64,000 nt of DNA from Enterovibrio gelatinilyticus (GCF_028683095.1 NZ_JAJUBC010000012.1:1-64000), one strand, 5' to 3'; shown: positions 1-8,280, counted from the stretch's first letter. The notes: generated from the sequence alone by a model not told the origin. Made by a program: numbers and translations.

Positions 1-345
1 CTGCCCAAGGGCTCTGCAACACTAAAAAACTATATATGCCTACCAGGAGACTTGAACCCTGAGAGCTTATTGGCAGAATTCCTTGACGCACTGCCCGACG
101 CGCACCCATTTTGGAGGCAGAAAAATGCTCACTATTCACATCAAGTTTGCTTTAAAAACTACGATGTAGAAGATATCAAAGCAAATAGAGTTACTGCAAA
201 AAAATGGTATCTAGAACAAGTAAAATTAGGGGGCTGGGGGAGAGGGGCTAACAACGTATATAAACACTACTTAGAGACTATACCTGAACATAAAAAGATC
301 TTCGTAGAACAATTCAAAAATGTGTATGAATCCGCTCTGAAATAA
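1..345 (+). CDS. C-terminal end of an unidentified protein (cut by window start)
   Basis: The reading frame is open from base 1 to the TAA at 343-345 with no convincing start inside, so this is the last 114 residues or so of a longer gene whose start lies outside the window. A TTG at 52 has no ribosome binding site. I do not recognise the domain. The tail is lysine- and tyrosine-rich and ends in amphipathic helices. By position, convergent with a Dam-type methylase and a ParB-like gene, it could be the end of an ATPase or nuclease subunit of an island-encoded defence or modification module; that is inference only. Confidence 0.6.
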   Translation: MPKGSATLKNYICLPGDLNPESLLAEFLDALPDAHPFWRQKNAHYSHQVCFKNYDVEDIKANRVTAKKWYLEQVKLGGWGRGANNVYKHYLETIPEHKKIFVEQFKNVYESALK

Positions 346-347
346 TT

Positions 348-372
348 AAAAGCCTCGTTAATCGGGGCTTTT
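348..372. terminator. Bidirectional rho-independent terminator
   Basis: A perfect 10-bp stem (AAAAGCCTCG paired to CGGGGCTTTT with one G-T pair) encloses the loop TTAAT. It sits in the 28-bp gap between the convergent partial gene and the methylase gene, and has A-runs and T-runs on both sides, so it can serve both strands. Confidence 0.85.
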
Positions 373-373
373 A

Positions 374-1261
374 TTAAAATATCTCCTTTCCTAACCGCTG
401 TAGTTTTTTAATTTCATTAAATTTAACATCAGGTTTAAATAATACTTTTTTTGTTTTTTTACTATGTATTATTATTTCAGAACCTTTCCTTTTTGTTTGT
501 GCCGTATATGTTAACCCAAAGACTTGAGGCTCAAATTCGGCATAAATCCCACATATTTCAGGCGCATCGTCATATGTTACAATCCATGGGTGCTGGATGT
601 TTTTCACACTTCTGAATAAACAGTAGTGGTCATCATGCTCAAAAAAGTTTTGATATAGACCTTTACCTTTAACATAGTAAGGAGGATCAATATTGACTAA
701 GCATGGACCATCAATTGAAGGAAGATATTCATCTATAAACTGCGTAGCATCAAGATTAGTTAGAATTATATTACGTCTACGTACTGAAATAGCTTTAATT
801 TGATCAATCAATCTCTCTTTGTTAAATCGGCAATCTAACAAGTAGTTACCATTTTGCTCTAAACCACCAATTACACCAGCTTTGATAATTCCAGAACGAT
901 TGGTTCTATTTAAGAAAAACGTTGCAAACCCTAGCTGAAGAGAGTTTGTCCTGTCATTGGTATAGATTGCTTTCTGCCTGTGCCATTCTTCAATGGTTAC
1001 TTCTGTATCTTCTATAAGCTGACATAGTTCGTCTGTACGGTTTATCACACTGTACCAAAAAGCATGAATAGCAGGGTCTAGATCGTTAATCCAAACGCTC
1101 TCAACATGCCCTTCTAATAGCAAATACCATGCAATTGCACATCCACCAGCAAATGGTTCCACATACGTTCCTCCTTCAAGCTCGTTGAGCTTCAAAGTTT
1201 CGACGACGTAAGCAGTAAGTTTTGACTTACCACCCGGATACCTTAGCGGTGAATGAAACAT
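374..1261 (-). CDS. DNA adenine methylase, Dam/D12 class
   Basis: A 295-aa protein of the N6-adenine D12 methyltransferase family. It opens with the family N-terminus SPLRYPGGK at residues 4-12, has the SAM-binding motif FAGG near residue 38, and the catalytic motif DPPY at 192-195. Its start overlaps the stop of the upstream ParB-like gene by one base (TAATG), so the two are translationally coupled. Orphan Dam-like enzymes on islands and phages usually modify host or element DNA against restriction. The partner gene suggests a two-gene module rather than the housekeeping dam, which normally lies near dnaA/aroB genes. The recognition sequence cannot be read from the protein. Confidence 0.85.
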   Translation of the reverse strand: MFHSPLRYPGGKSKLTAYVVETLKLNELEGGTYVEPFAGGCAIAWYLLLEGHVESVWINDLDPAIHAFWYSVINRTDELCQLIEDTEVTIEEWHRQKAIYTNDRTNSLQLGFATFFLNRTNRSGIIKAGVIGGLEQNGNYLLDCRFNKERLIDQIKAISVRRRNIILTNLDATQFIDEYLPSIDGPCLVNIDPPYYVKGKGLYQNFFEHDDHYCLFRSVKNIQHPWIVTYDDAPEICGIYAEFEPQVFGLTYTAQTKRKGSEIIIHSKKTKKVLFKPDVKFNEIKKLQRLGKEIF

Positions 1262-2808
1262 TATCTTTCCTTCAGTTCAATTAGGACTTTGAGCAGGGGC
1301 GCAAGCATATCCCAAAAGCCGTTTACAAATCTATAATCAATTTTGTGGGTTTCATGCCCATGCATATAACTATTTAGCGTGTCTAAGCTATGTTCATTTT
1401 TCGGCTGAAGAAGCTTACTAATAACCTTGTTAGCTTGTGTTTCACCCACATGGTTATCGCACAGAAACTTTAAGCGTTGCTGCAATATAGTATGATTGTA
1501 GTCTTTCTTGTACTGTGTGGCCACACTCTTCTCTAGCCCATTTCGACGAATAAAGTCGTCTACTGAAAGATCTAGGAACACTCGTAAAGTAATCGATGCT
1601 GAAAGCGTATAAAGGTGAACAGGCACTTTTTTCAGCTCATTAAATAGACTGTTAAGTTTTGCACTATGTACATTTATAGTTGTCTGTGGTGTGACCATGC
1701 GACGCCTATCGTTCTTATGCTTTACCGGTGGATAGTTCACGACCAAAGACAATTTACTATCACCATTGTTATCACTATGCTCTGGTACCTCTTTACTAAG
1801 GTATTGACCTGTAACATCATTGTCTTTCCCTTGAGGTGGTTGCTCAGGGGGAATAGATGTATTTAGCACTGTTTCTTCTTGTGTTTTAGGAAAGGTGACC
1901 TCAGGTAGTACCTTGAAAATTTCTTCGTTCTTTTCAGGAATCGAACGGGTGTTCACAACAAAGCTCAAATCGTTCGGCTCAACGTTGAACATCAACTTTA
2001 AAAACTTACCATATGCATGTAAGAAACTTTCCTCGTTCGAGGTGATCTTAACCTTCATACCATCAAACTGAACTCCCCAGCGCTCACGAACTGACTCACT
2101 CGCAAACCACCGTTCAAGGATAGTCATTGATATTCTATTACTATATATCAATTCCTTTTCTTCGATGCTCATGAGGTCTGTGACTTGTTTTCGCGTAGCA
2201 AGGTCACGTAGCTGAACATATCGTAACGCTAGAATGATTTCCGAACGAGTGAAGCCTGTGATAGATATAATTTTTTCTATATTTTGATTGTATTCATCAT
2301 ATAAACCCACGATAAAGCGTTGTTGTTGTAAACGCTGCCAAGGTTTTTGAATTGAGCTTGTTGAATGTCGTTGTAATACATACCAGCGTGTAGCTTCAAG
2401 GTTTGGTGCTACACATACTTGTACCTTTTCGATTTCTTTTCGAACGATTAAATGTGACTGTTGCAATATAAACTTACGTATCGATTTAGGTGCCTTGTCG
2501 GGGCTTCTAAGTAATTTGAGCGCCAAAATTCGACGATTCCCCTCTGCTACCACATAACGATTATTTTCATCTTTCCAAACAACAATAGGTTCAAAATCCA
2601 TAAAGCCAAGCTTGACAATTGACTTTATTAACTCAAAAAATCCCGTTTTATCAGAAGGTTCACTGCAAATCTCTTCCGCAAAATCAGCAAGTTTGATTCT
2701 TGATTGACTTTCTGCCGTATCAAAACGAGGGTTCTCTTGCCATAATTTGAGATAATCAACAGAACGTGGTGTTCGCTTCTCCCACCACTTATTTGTGTTG
2801 CCGGCCAT
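1261..2808 (-). CDS. ParB/Srx-fold protein paired with Dam-like methylase
   Basis: A 515-aa protein. Residues about 20-110 form a ParB-like nuclease/CTPase fold, with the signature VAEGNRRILALKLL near residues 87-100. The middle is helical with a likely HTH-type segment (residues 175-200), followed by a hydrophilic linker around 300-370. The C-terminal 130 residues form a separate helical domain containing LRVFLDLSVDDF and, later, LNSYMHGHE; I have seen similar domains in island genes but cannot assign it, and an N-x-Y-x-H segment is only loosely reminiscent of HEPN-type domains. It is not a plasmid-partition ParB, since there is no ParA gene beside it. It is first in a two-gene operon with the methylase. 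The function may be modification, regulation or defence. Confidence 0.65.
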   Translation of the reverse strand: MAGNTNKWWEKRTPRSVDYLKLWQENPRFDTAESQSRIKLADFAEEICSEPSDKTGFFELIKSIVKLGFMDFEPIVVWKDENNRYVVAEGNRRILALKLLRSPDKAPKSIRKFILQQSHLIVRKEIEKVQVCVAPNLEATRWYVLQRHSTSSIQKPWQRLQQQRFIVGLYDEYNQNIEKIISITGFTRSEIILALRYVQLRDLATRKQVTDLMSIEEKELIYSNRISMTILERWFASESVRERWGVQFDGMKVKITSNEESFLHAYGKFLKLMFNVEPNDLSFVVNTRSIPEKNEEIFKVLPEVTFPKTQEETVLNTSIPPEQPPQGKDNDVTGQYLSKEVPEHSDNNGDSKLSLVVNYPPVKHKNDRRRMVTPQTTINVHSAKLNSLFNELKKVPVHLYTLSASITLRVFLDLSVDDFIRRNGLEKSVATQYKKDYNHTILQQRLKFLCDNHVGETQANKVISKLLQPKNEHSLDTLNSYMHGHETHKIDYRFVNGFWDMLAPLLKVLIELKER

Positions 2809-3337
2809 GTCTCATAAACCTTCTATTGCATATATAATGTGATGATATACATATAAAGGCGTATGTTAAGCACATTTTTTATCATTTTGGATGTTTAATC
2901 TCATACAGAACAAAGAATCACTGCTGTGTAGTATTATTTACTGTTTGTAAGAACAATGGTATTGGTCATTTATATGTTCATTTGAAACTCAAGGAGCGGT
3001 TCAGGGTGACCTTGGAGTCTCAATTGCATTTAACTCGCATAAAAAATCAAGTTCTTTTACTTCGAATTATTCTCAATCTGGCTAAGAATCTTGGTTCCAT
3101 AGAGCTCTTAATGTGGCGGTCAACTCATTCGAGACAGTAAATTAGGCCGATTTCCTTCTGTTCTGAATGAATTGTCCACTACAATAGCAAGCCAACTCTA
3201 TGCTACAGATGACAGCCGCCTTAGGCTTAGAAGAGCTATGTCACTGATACGGATATCGAGCTTAGCGCTCATCCCGCAGCTATTGTGCTTAGAAGCATCT
3301 CAGCGTTCTGCACTTGTCATCAACAAAGGGCGTATCT
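2809..3337. other. 529-bp gap in the island
   Basis: No convincing gene. The first 120 bp are AT-rich and should hold the promoter of the ParB-like/methylase operon on the minus strand. A 63-codon frame at 3172-3363 on the plus strand overlaps the resolvase end, has no ribosome binding site and resembles nothing. A 43-codon GTG frame at 3006 is equally unsupported. The stretch may be debris of an older insertion. Confidence 0.4.
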
Positions 3338-3961
3338 CTAAGTCAGGTTATGGTTTTTCTTAACTCTCTGAACCGTTGATATTGAAATGTCAGCTAAAAC
3401 AGAGGTTTTGCGTATAGAGTGACCAGCCGATAGGAGCGTGAGTATTTGCTCGTGCTTGCCCTTCATCTTGCCTGAGTTGGGTCTGCGCCCTTGAAATGCC
3501 TCTCCCCAGTTACCGGACTCACGTAATGCTCTTCTGCCAGCCTCCGCTGACGCTAGACGGGTTTCACGTTCTGCTGCTGCCATAGCAGTAATCATCGTAA
3601 TTTGTATATTAGTGATCATGTCAGTCATGGTGTCACCAGTGTAAGCAAACGTGCGTGATTGGTTTAAGGTCTTGATGATTACGCCTCGAATAAGCAATTC
3701 GCGTATTACTCGTTCAGCATCTTCATAGTCACGACCGATTCTATCTACCCACCAGACGATGAGGACATCACCCTTGCGAAGCCCAAGGATGGGGTCAATT
3801 AGCCTTGATAATACGACTCTTTCGGCGGCGGGAACCGTTCCACTTGTACCATGTTCTTCTGGCATGATTTGAGCGTTGGGGAACTGTTTCCGGATGTCGA
3901 CTTCTTGCGAAACGATCTGTTGGTCTTTCGTGGATACTCGTAGGTAGGCGATTTCTGTCAT
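3338..3961 (-). CDS. Serine recombinase (resolvase/invertase family)
   Basis: A 207-aa small serine recombinase. The catalytic domain begins with the family signature YLRVSTKDQ, so the nucleophile is Ser10. WWVDRIGRD in the middle corresponds to the conserved D-R-x-x-R region. The long E helix is followed by a C-terminal HTH (residues about 165-205, with GHSIRKTSVLADISISTVQR). The length is typical for resolvases and invertases. It cuts and rejoins DNA through a 5'-phosphoserine intermediate, resolving cointegrates or inverting segments. The start is ATG at 3961. The upstream 150 bp contain inverted and direct repeats that could be its recombination site. No transposase lies beside it. Confidence 0.88.
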   Translation of the reverse strand: MTEIAYLRVSTKDQQIVSQEVDIRKQFPNAQIMPEEHGTSGTVPAAERVVLSRLIDPILGLRKGDVLIVWWVDRIGRDYEDAERVIRELLIRGVIIKTLNQSRTFAYTGDTMTDMITNIQITMITAMAAAERETRLASAEAGRRALRESGNWGEAFQGRRPNSGKMKGKHEQILTLLSAGHSIRKTSVLADISISTVQRVKKNHNLT

Positions 3962-3964
3962 TGC

Positions 3965-4031
3965 TGTATTCTTTTAGTTTGTGTAGCCAACGTAAGATAT
4001 TCAAAATCAGATTGCCAATTAAAAGAATACA
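3965..4031. repeat. Inverted repeat upstream of the resolvase (possible res or operator)
   Basis: TGTATTCTTTTA at 3965-3976 is the exact reverse complement of TAAAAGAATACA at 4020-4031. A direct repeat TGTAGCCAA also occurs near 3982 and 4102. Repeats directly upstream of a resolvase gene are where res sites of Tn3-type elements lie, but the 43-bp spacing is longer than a normal res subsite, so an operator or a promoter-overlapping site is also possible. Confidence 0.4.
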
Positions 4032-4118
4032 CGTATGACCACATATTTGATGCTGGTGGATGTTGTCATTAGGTACTAACTAAAAGCACACACATCGTCT
4101 TGTAGCCAATGACACCGT

Positions 4119-5195
4119 TCATGCAGCTTTGGGTAGTGAAGCACATAGCGGAAGATAGTGGTTATTCAAAACGTTTATATCTCTATGACCCGTGATTTTA
4201 GATATTTCAATAGCACTTAATCCTGCCTCAAACATACGGCATGCCGCTTCAGTCCGGAGATCGTGGAAGCGCAAGTCAACGATACCGAGGTCTTTAGTTA
4301 GCTTGCGCCACTTATAACCGATAGCTTTGGAGCTATATGGGAACAGTAAGTTATCCTCTCTTTCTGGCTGATTAAGTAATAAATCTAATAACTTATCTGA
4401 CACGTCCAAGATATCAGTATGCCGTTTGTTTTTTTTGGGGTGCTTTCGATCGCGTACCGTAATTGTGCGTGTTTTTTTGCAAATGTCGTCTCTGTGTAGC
4501 TTTAATATTTCACCAAGCCTTAATCCAATATCGACTGCTATTTCCATAATGTCTTGAAGAGGAATGCGTTGCTTTGAATTAGTATTTATTGCTTTCAAAG
4601 CACCGGAAATTTGCTCAAGTTCGCCTGATTTAAGGCGCCGACTACGTTCAGCGCTTCTGGCGATGTACCCATGCCTTTGGAGAGATGAACGTGCACTGTC
4701 AAAAGCAGTGCGATCAGTCGGGATACCATAAAATGTGTTGGCATCCTTAAGGGCTGTACACAAGTTCGAAATATCATGGGACACTGTTTGAGCTTTCACT
4801 GTTTCGCGCCTGAGTTTGCAATGTTCAAATAGATCTTGTGCAGTCAAAGAGTCAGCAGGAAGTTTGGCTATGGGATACGTGAGCAGCATTCTTAGGTTCG
4901 CCTCCTTCGATCGCCCTAAGTGATTCGAAGTTGGCTCATTGTTTAATACCATCTCGATGACATCACCGATTAAAATAGACTTAGTCATCTTGATTTCACG
5001 TAGCCCCTCAACACCCTTTCTTTCCGCAGTTTGTTTAGCCTTCGTTGCCCATTTGTCAGCTTCTTGGTAGGTATCAAACGTCTTACAGCACTGCTCTAGT
5101 GTTTTTCCACCTGAGGTCACCCTTACCCGAGCTTTATATCTCGTGCCTCGTTGGGTGTTTACTTGCTCAATAGCTTTTGTCGCCAAATGATCCAA
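4119..5195 (-). CDS. Tyrosine recombinase (island integrase 1)
   Basis: A 358-aa phage-type integrase. The N-terminal 60 residues form an AP2-like arm-binding domain (TRYKARVRVTSGGKTLEQ), then a core-binding SAM-like region, then the catalytic domain. The catalytic residues visible are Arg in GLRLGEI, the H-x-x-R of FHDLRTE, His in ITGHRD and the Tyr nucleophile in LNNHYL. The best supported start is TTG at 5195; no Met occurs before residue 103. It is about as long as, and clearly homologous to, the neighbouring integrase at 5460-6545. Two related integrases in tandem by dusA suggest stacked or duplicated integration events. It catalyses site-specific integration and excision of the island. 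Confidence 0.88.
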   Translation of the reverse strand: MDHLATKAIEQVNTQRGTRYKARVRVTSGGKTLEQCCKTFDTYQEADKWATKAKQTAERKGVEGLREIKMTKSILIGDVIEMVLNNEPTSNHLGRSKEANLRMLLTYPIAKLPADSLTAQDLFEHCKLRRETVKAQTVSHDISNLCTALKDANTFYGIPTDRTAFDSARSSLQRHGYIARSAERSRRLKSGELEQISGALKAINTNSKQRIPLQDIMEIAVDIGLRLGEILKLHRDDICKKTRTITVRDRKHPKKNKRHTDILDVSDKLLDLLLNQPEREDNLLFPYSSKAIGYKWRKLTKDLGIVDLRFHDLRTEAACRMFEAGLSAIEISKITGHRDINVLNNHYLPLCASLPKAA

Positions 5196-5240
5196 GCCTC
5201 AGGAAAATGCGGGGATTTCGTTTGAGATGGATAATATGGG

Positions 5241-5300
5241 TTCAGGAAAAAGCTCGCAATCGGGTACATCTAGCATGTAAATTGCGGGCTTTTTCCTGAA
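5241..5300. repeat. 20-bp inverted repeat between the two integrases
   Basis: The arms at 5241-5260 and 5281-5300 are reverse complements except for one position (a G-T wobble in RNA), separated by a 20-base spacer. The arms contain an A-run/T-run, so as RNA this makes a very stable hairpin. It sits in the 264-bp gap between the integrase genes, upstream of integrase 1. It could be a transcription barrier, an operator or part of an attachment region. Confidence 0.7.
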
Positions 5301-5459
5301 AAATACGCATATTCGAAAAGGGTTAAAGCCTGTTAAAAACGGTCTTGACGATGAATAACACCTGAGTGTAAATCGCACTACAAATTTCAATAATTAAGAT
5401 CAAGTTATAAAATTCAACTCATCCCACTTCTCGAGTCATATCTCAAAAAATAATAAAAA

Positions 5460-6545
5460 TTAGCGTTTTTTCATCGCCCGAGGGCTGTGAAGATTACTTA
5501 CGCCCAATCGAAGATAAACATTGTTCAACACATTGATGTCTTTATGACCTGTGATTTTAGAAACTTCCACTATGTTGAGTCCACGCTCGAACAATTGACA
5601 CGCTCCCTCTGCGCGAAGGTCATGATAGCGAAGGTCTTCAATGCCTTCTTCTATACAGACCCGCTGCCAAGCGGCACCAATTGATTCCTTTTTATAGGGG
5701 AAGATGCAATTCTCATTTCTAGGCTGGCGCTCAACAATGGCCTGAGCTTCTGGAAACAAAGGAATAGTGCAGTTGTTGCCGCGTTTGTTTCTTGGATCTT
5801 TGCGATCTCGGATAGTCAAAGTCGAAGCTGAAAGATCAACGTCTCTCCAAGTGATACGTGTGATTTCACCTAGACGCATACAGGTCAAAATCGACAAATG
5901 GAAAATATCGACGAGAGGAATATGGGCACAGCGATGTGATTGCCTCTTTGCTAGGCCACGCTCCATAATCTCTAGTTCGTCTTTTGTTGGACGTCGTTCT
6001 CTGCGTTGACTGCGGCCGATTAGTCCGTATCTGACCAGTGACGGAATAGCTTCATCATGTGCCTTTGTGTTGGCTTCATAACCAAACATAGGACCAGCCA
6101 CATCAATCACGCTTTTTAGGTAAGTGATATCGTGGTAAATGGTCTGAGGCAGAGGGCTACTATTCTCTCCTTTGCGGACTCGACAATGATTGACGAGGTC
6201 GTTTGCAGTAAGTAAATCAGCACGCACAAGAGCAATGTCGTATGCTCTCAGACGGCTGAGCACGGCATGTTTTGAACGACCTAAATCAGCAGAAGTAATG
6301 GGATCGTTGAGATACTCAGTAATTAGGTCACCAATTAGTATGGTCTTAGGTGCTGTTTTTTCTTGAGGGACTCCCTCGCTATCTAGCTGTTTGACCAACT
6401 GCTTTGCCCACGACTTGGCTTGCCTTTCTGTGGTAAAAGTCTTTGACTGTTCGAATAGCCGCTTTCCTTTGTTAGTCAGACGAACTCTTGCTTTGAATTT
6501 TGTTGCGTTCTTTCTCGCGATTTTTTCAATTGATACTGTTGCCAT
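5460..6545 (-). CDS. Tyrosine recombinase (dusA-associated integrase 2)
   Basis: A 361-aa integrase paralogous to the gene at 4119-5195. It has an N-terminal arm-binding domain (TKFKARVRLTNKGKRLFEQ), a core-binding region, and catalytic residues Arg in CMRLGEI, H-x-x-R in YHDLRAE, His in ITGHKD and the Tyr nucleophile in LNNVYLRLG. The start is ATG at 6545. It lies head-on to the 5' end of dusA, 241 bp away, which is the arrangement known for the family of integrases that insert elements into dusA. It is therefore the most likely enzyme to have inserted the island seen to the left. Confidence 0.9.
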   Translation of the reverse strand: MATVSIEKIARKNATKFKARVRLTNKGKRLFEQSKTFTTERQAKSWAKQLVKQLDSEGVPQEKTAPKTILIGDLITEYLNDPITSADLGRSKHAVLSRLRAYDIALVRADLLTANDLVNHCRVRKGENSSPLPQTIYHDITYLKSVIDVAGPMFGYEANTKAHDEAIPSLVRYGLIGRSQRRERRPTKDELEIMERGLAKRQSHRCAHIPLVDIFHLSILTCMRLGEITRITWRDVDLSASTLTIRDRKDPRNKRGNNCTIPLFPEAQAIVERQPRNENCIFPYKKESIGAAWQRVCIEEGIEDLRYHDLRAEGACQLFERGLNIVEVSKITGHKDINVLNNVYLRLGVSNLHSPRAMKKR

Positions 6546-6661
6546 GTTTTGACTCTCCGTTAGTTAATGGAGAGGTTGTTGGTGCTTATTAAGCTGACTA
6601 AATTTGAAGCGCCCGATGGCGGTATGTATAATCCCGCCTCCCAAGCTCGCACGCTCTTTTC

Positions 6662-6705
6662 GTGTCCCCTGTTTTGTCCCTTGGGGGACATTTTGGGGAC
6701 AAAAA
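6662..6705. repeat. GTCCC/GGGAC repeat cluster in the integrase-dusA gap
   Basis: Four copies of GTCCC occur within 44 bp, two on each strand, at 6664, 6676, 6684-6689 and 6695-6700. The outer arms TTTTGTCCC and GGGACAAAA form an inverted repeat. Placement between integrase and target gene suggests integrase arm-binding sites or an operator for the integrase gene. There is no T-run directly after it to make it a clear terminator. Confidence 0.5.
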
Positions 6706-6716
6706 GCGAGTCACCA

Positions 6717-6743
6717 TTGAGATTTGTTTTTCTTCGCTATAGT
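6717..6743 (+). promoter_or_regulatory. Possible dusA promoter
   Basis: TTGAGA at 6717-6722 and TATAGT at 6738-6743 resemble -35 and -10 boxes with a 15-bp spacer, shorter than ideal. The stretch lies on the island side of the expected crossover, so dusA may be transcribed from an element-supplied promoter. Confidence 0.4.
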
Positions 6744-6786
6744 GGAATATATAGCTAAGACGCTGAAATTTAGTGAGAAATTAACT

Positions 6787-7767
6787 ATGTATCCTACTGC
6801 CCGCTTTTCTGTCGCTCCGATGCTGGATTGGACCGATCGCCATTGCCGTTACTTCCACCGTATATTGTCAAAGAATGCGTTGCTCTATACCGAGATGGTG
6901 ACAACGGGCGCGATCATTCATGGCAAAGGCGACTTTTTGTTGTTCAATGAAGAAGAGCATCCTGTTGCGTTGCAGTTGGGCGGTTCAAATCCAGCGGATC
7001 TGGCGACCTGTGCCAAGTTGGCGGTTGAGCGCGGTTATGATGAGATTAACCTGAATGTCGGTTGTCCGTCAGATCGTGTACAGAACGGCCGTTTTGGTGC
7101 TTGCTTGATGGGTGAAGCTGAGTTGGTGGCCCAATGTGTGTCAGCAATGAAAGAAGTGGTGGATATTCCCGTCACGGTGAAAACCCGCATTGGTATTGAT
7201 GACCAAGACAGTTACGAGTTCTTGGTGAATTTCGTGCGCACTGTTAACGAAAAGTCAGGCTGTGACAACTTCACTATCCATGCACGTAAAGCATGGCTTT
7301 CAGGTTTGAGCCCGAAAGAAAACCGTGAAATTCCACCGTTGGATTACCCACGCGTTTACCAACTGAAGAAAGATTTCCCGCACCTGACAATGGGCATTAA
7401 TGGTGGCATCAAATCTCTCGACGAAGCGGAAGAACACCTGAAATTTATGGATGGGGTGATGATAGGTCGTGAAGCTTATCAAAGCCCGTACATGCTGGCT
7501 GAAGTGGATCAGCGTCTGTTTGGAAGCAACGCGCCTATCATTAAACGCAGCGATGCCGTTAAAGCCATGTTCCCATACATTGAAGAGCAGTTGAGCAAAG
7601 GTTCTTACTTAAATCATATCAGCCGTCACATGCTGGGCATGTTCCAAAACATGCCTGGAGCACGTCAATGGCGTCGATACATCAGTGAAAACGCACACAA
7701 GCCAGGCTCCGGCGTGGAAGTGCTAGAAGCGGCATTGGCAAAAATTCCTGCTGAGTTGAATGTTTAA
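6787..7767 (+). CDS. dusA: tRNA-dihydrouridine(20/20a) synthase DusA
   Basis: A 326-aa FMN-dependent TIM-barrel enzyme that reduces uridine 20/20a in the D-loop of tRNA using NADPH. The N-terminus [16 protein letters not shown] is the family signature. [19 protein letters not shown] carries the catalytic Cys106, the general acid of Dus enzymes. The frame is open further upstream to 6724, but the ATG at 6787 gives the standard DusA N-terminus and the upstream codons are unlike the family. The gene is intact despite the island at its 5' end, as expected when an element regenerates the start of its target gene. pspG follows, the same neighbour as in E. coli. Confidence 0.96.
   Translation: MYPTARFSVAPMLDWTDRHCRYFHRILSKNALLYTEMVTTGAIIHGKGDFLLFNEEEHPVALQLGGSNPADLATCAKLAVERGYDEINLNVGCPSDRVQNGRFGACLMGEAELVAQCVSAMKEVVDIPVTVKTRIGIDDQDSYEFLVNFVRTVNEKSGCDNFTIHARKAWLSGLSPKENREIPPLDYPRVYQLKKDFPHLTMGINGGIKSLDEAEEHLKFMDGVMIGREAYQSPYMLAEVDQRLFGSNAPIIKRSDAVKAMFPYIEEQLSKGSYLNHISRHMLGMFQNMPGARQWRRYISENAHKPGSGVEVLEAALAKIPAELNV
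6811..6860 (+). mobile_element. Expected island attachment site in the dusA 5' coding region (attR side)
   Basis: Elements with dusA-type integrases recombine in the conserved codons for [12 protein letters not shown]. That sequence is at 6811-6860 here. The matching copy at the far end of the element is not in this window, so the exact core cannot be read and the call rests on gene arrangement. Confidence 0.35.
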
Positions 7768-7839
7768 CGGCATCATGTCTGTGAAATGATGAGTGGTTAA
7801 AAATACCGCACTAGTTGGTGTGATTTACCAATTCTTCGA

Positions 7840-7871
7840 AGGCGTTATCTGTTTTGGATAACGCCTTTTTT
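7840..7871 (+). terminator. Rho-independent terminator after dusA
   Basis: A 9-bp stem GGCGTTATC/GATAACGCC with loop TGTTTTG is followed by seven Ts. It ends the dusA transcript before the separate pspG promoter. Confidence 0.92.
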
Positions 7872-7903
7872 ATTATCTTATTGAAAAATATAAACTTTAA
7901 AAG

Positions 7904-7920
7904 TTGGCCTGCTTCGTGCA
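7904..7920 (+). promoter_or_regulatory. Sigma-54 promoter of pspG
   Basis: TTGGCCTGCTTCGTGCA has GG and GC dinucleotides exactly 10 bases apart, the invariant -24/-12 elements of RpoN promoters. It lies 50 bp before the pspG start. pspG in enterics is transcribed by sigma-54 with PspF, so position and motif agree. Confidence 0.8.
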
Positions 7921-7969
7921 ATACCCTTTTCAGTATAAGAATTGTCACTGAGTACCTTAGGAGGGTCTG

Positions 7970-8236
7970 ATGATTGAGTTTCTATTTCTGGTGGGATTCA
8001 CCATTGCATTGTTAGCGACAGGGATCAGCTTTATCGGTGTGATTGCCGCGATGGTTGTTGGTTTTGTTGTCATGGCGCTGGCCGGTATGATTGGGCTAGT
8101 GTTTAAAATGCTGCCGTGGATCCTCTTGATTGCAGTTGTGATTTGGTTGTTGAAAGGGCGTGATAAAACGGCACAAAATGCCCGTGATTACTGCTACAAA
8201 CGCTCACGCTGTAATGCACGAGCGCGTCGCTACTAG
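7970..8236 (+). CDS. pspG: Phage shock protein G, inner-membrane envelope-stress protein
   Basis: An 88-aa protein with two or three hydrophobic segments (residues 1-20, 22-45, 47-65) and a basic C-terminal tail rich in Arg and Tyr. Sequence pattern, length and position next to dusA all match PspG, a Psp-regulon membrane protein that helps maintain the proton-motive force under envelope stress. AGGAGG lies 8 bases before the ATG. A sigma-54 promoter precedes it. Confidence 0.85.
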   Translation: MIEFLFLVGFTIALLATGISFIGVIAAMVVGFVVMALAGMIGLVFKMLPWILLIAVVIWLLKGRDKTAQNARDYCYKRSRCNARARRY

Positions 8237-8251
8237 GTGACGATGTGCGCG

Positions 8252-8280
8252 ACGATCAGGGGGCTGGCTCTCCTGATCGT
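8252..8280 (+). terminator. Hairpin after pspG
   Basis: ACGATCAGG and CCTGATCGT form a perfect 9-bp stem with an 11-base loop, 16 bp after the pspG stop. The following bases are not a clean T-run, so termination may be partial. Confidence 0.5.

Noticed and set aside
3172-3363. 63-codon plus-strand frame before the resolvase end
   Set aside because: No ribosome binding site, overlaps the resolvase gene on the other strand, and has no recognisable features.
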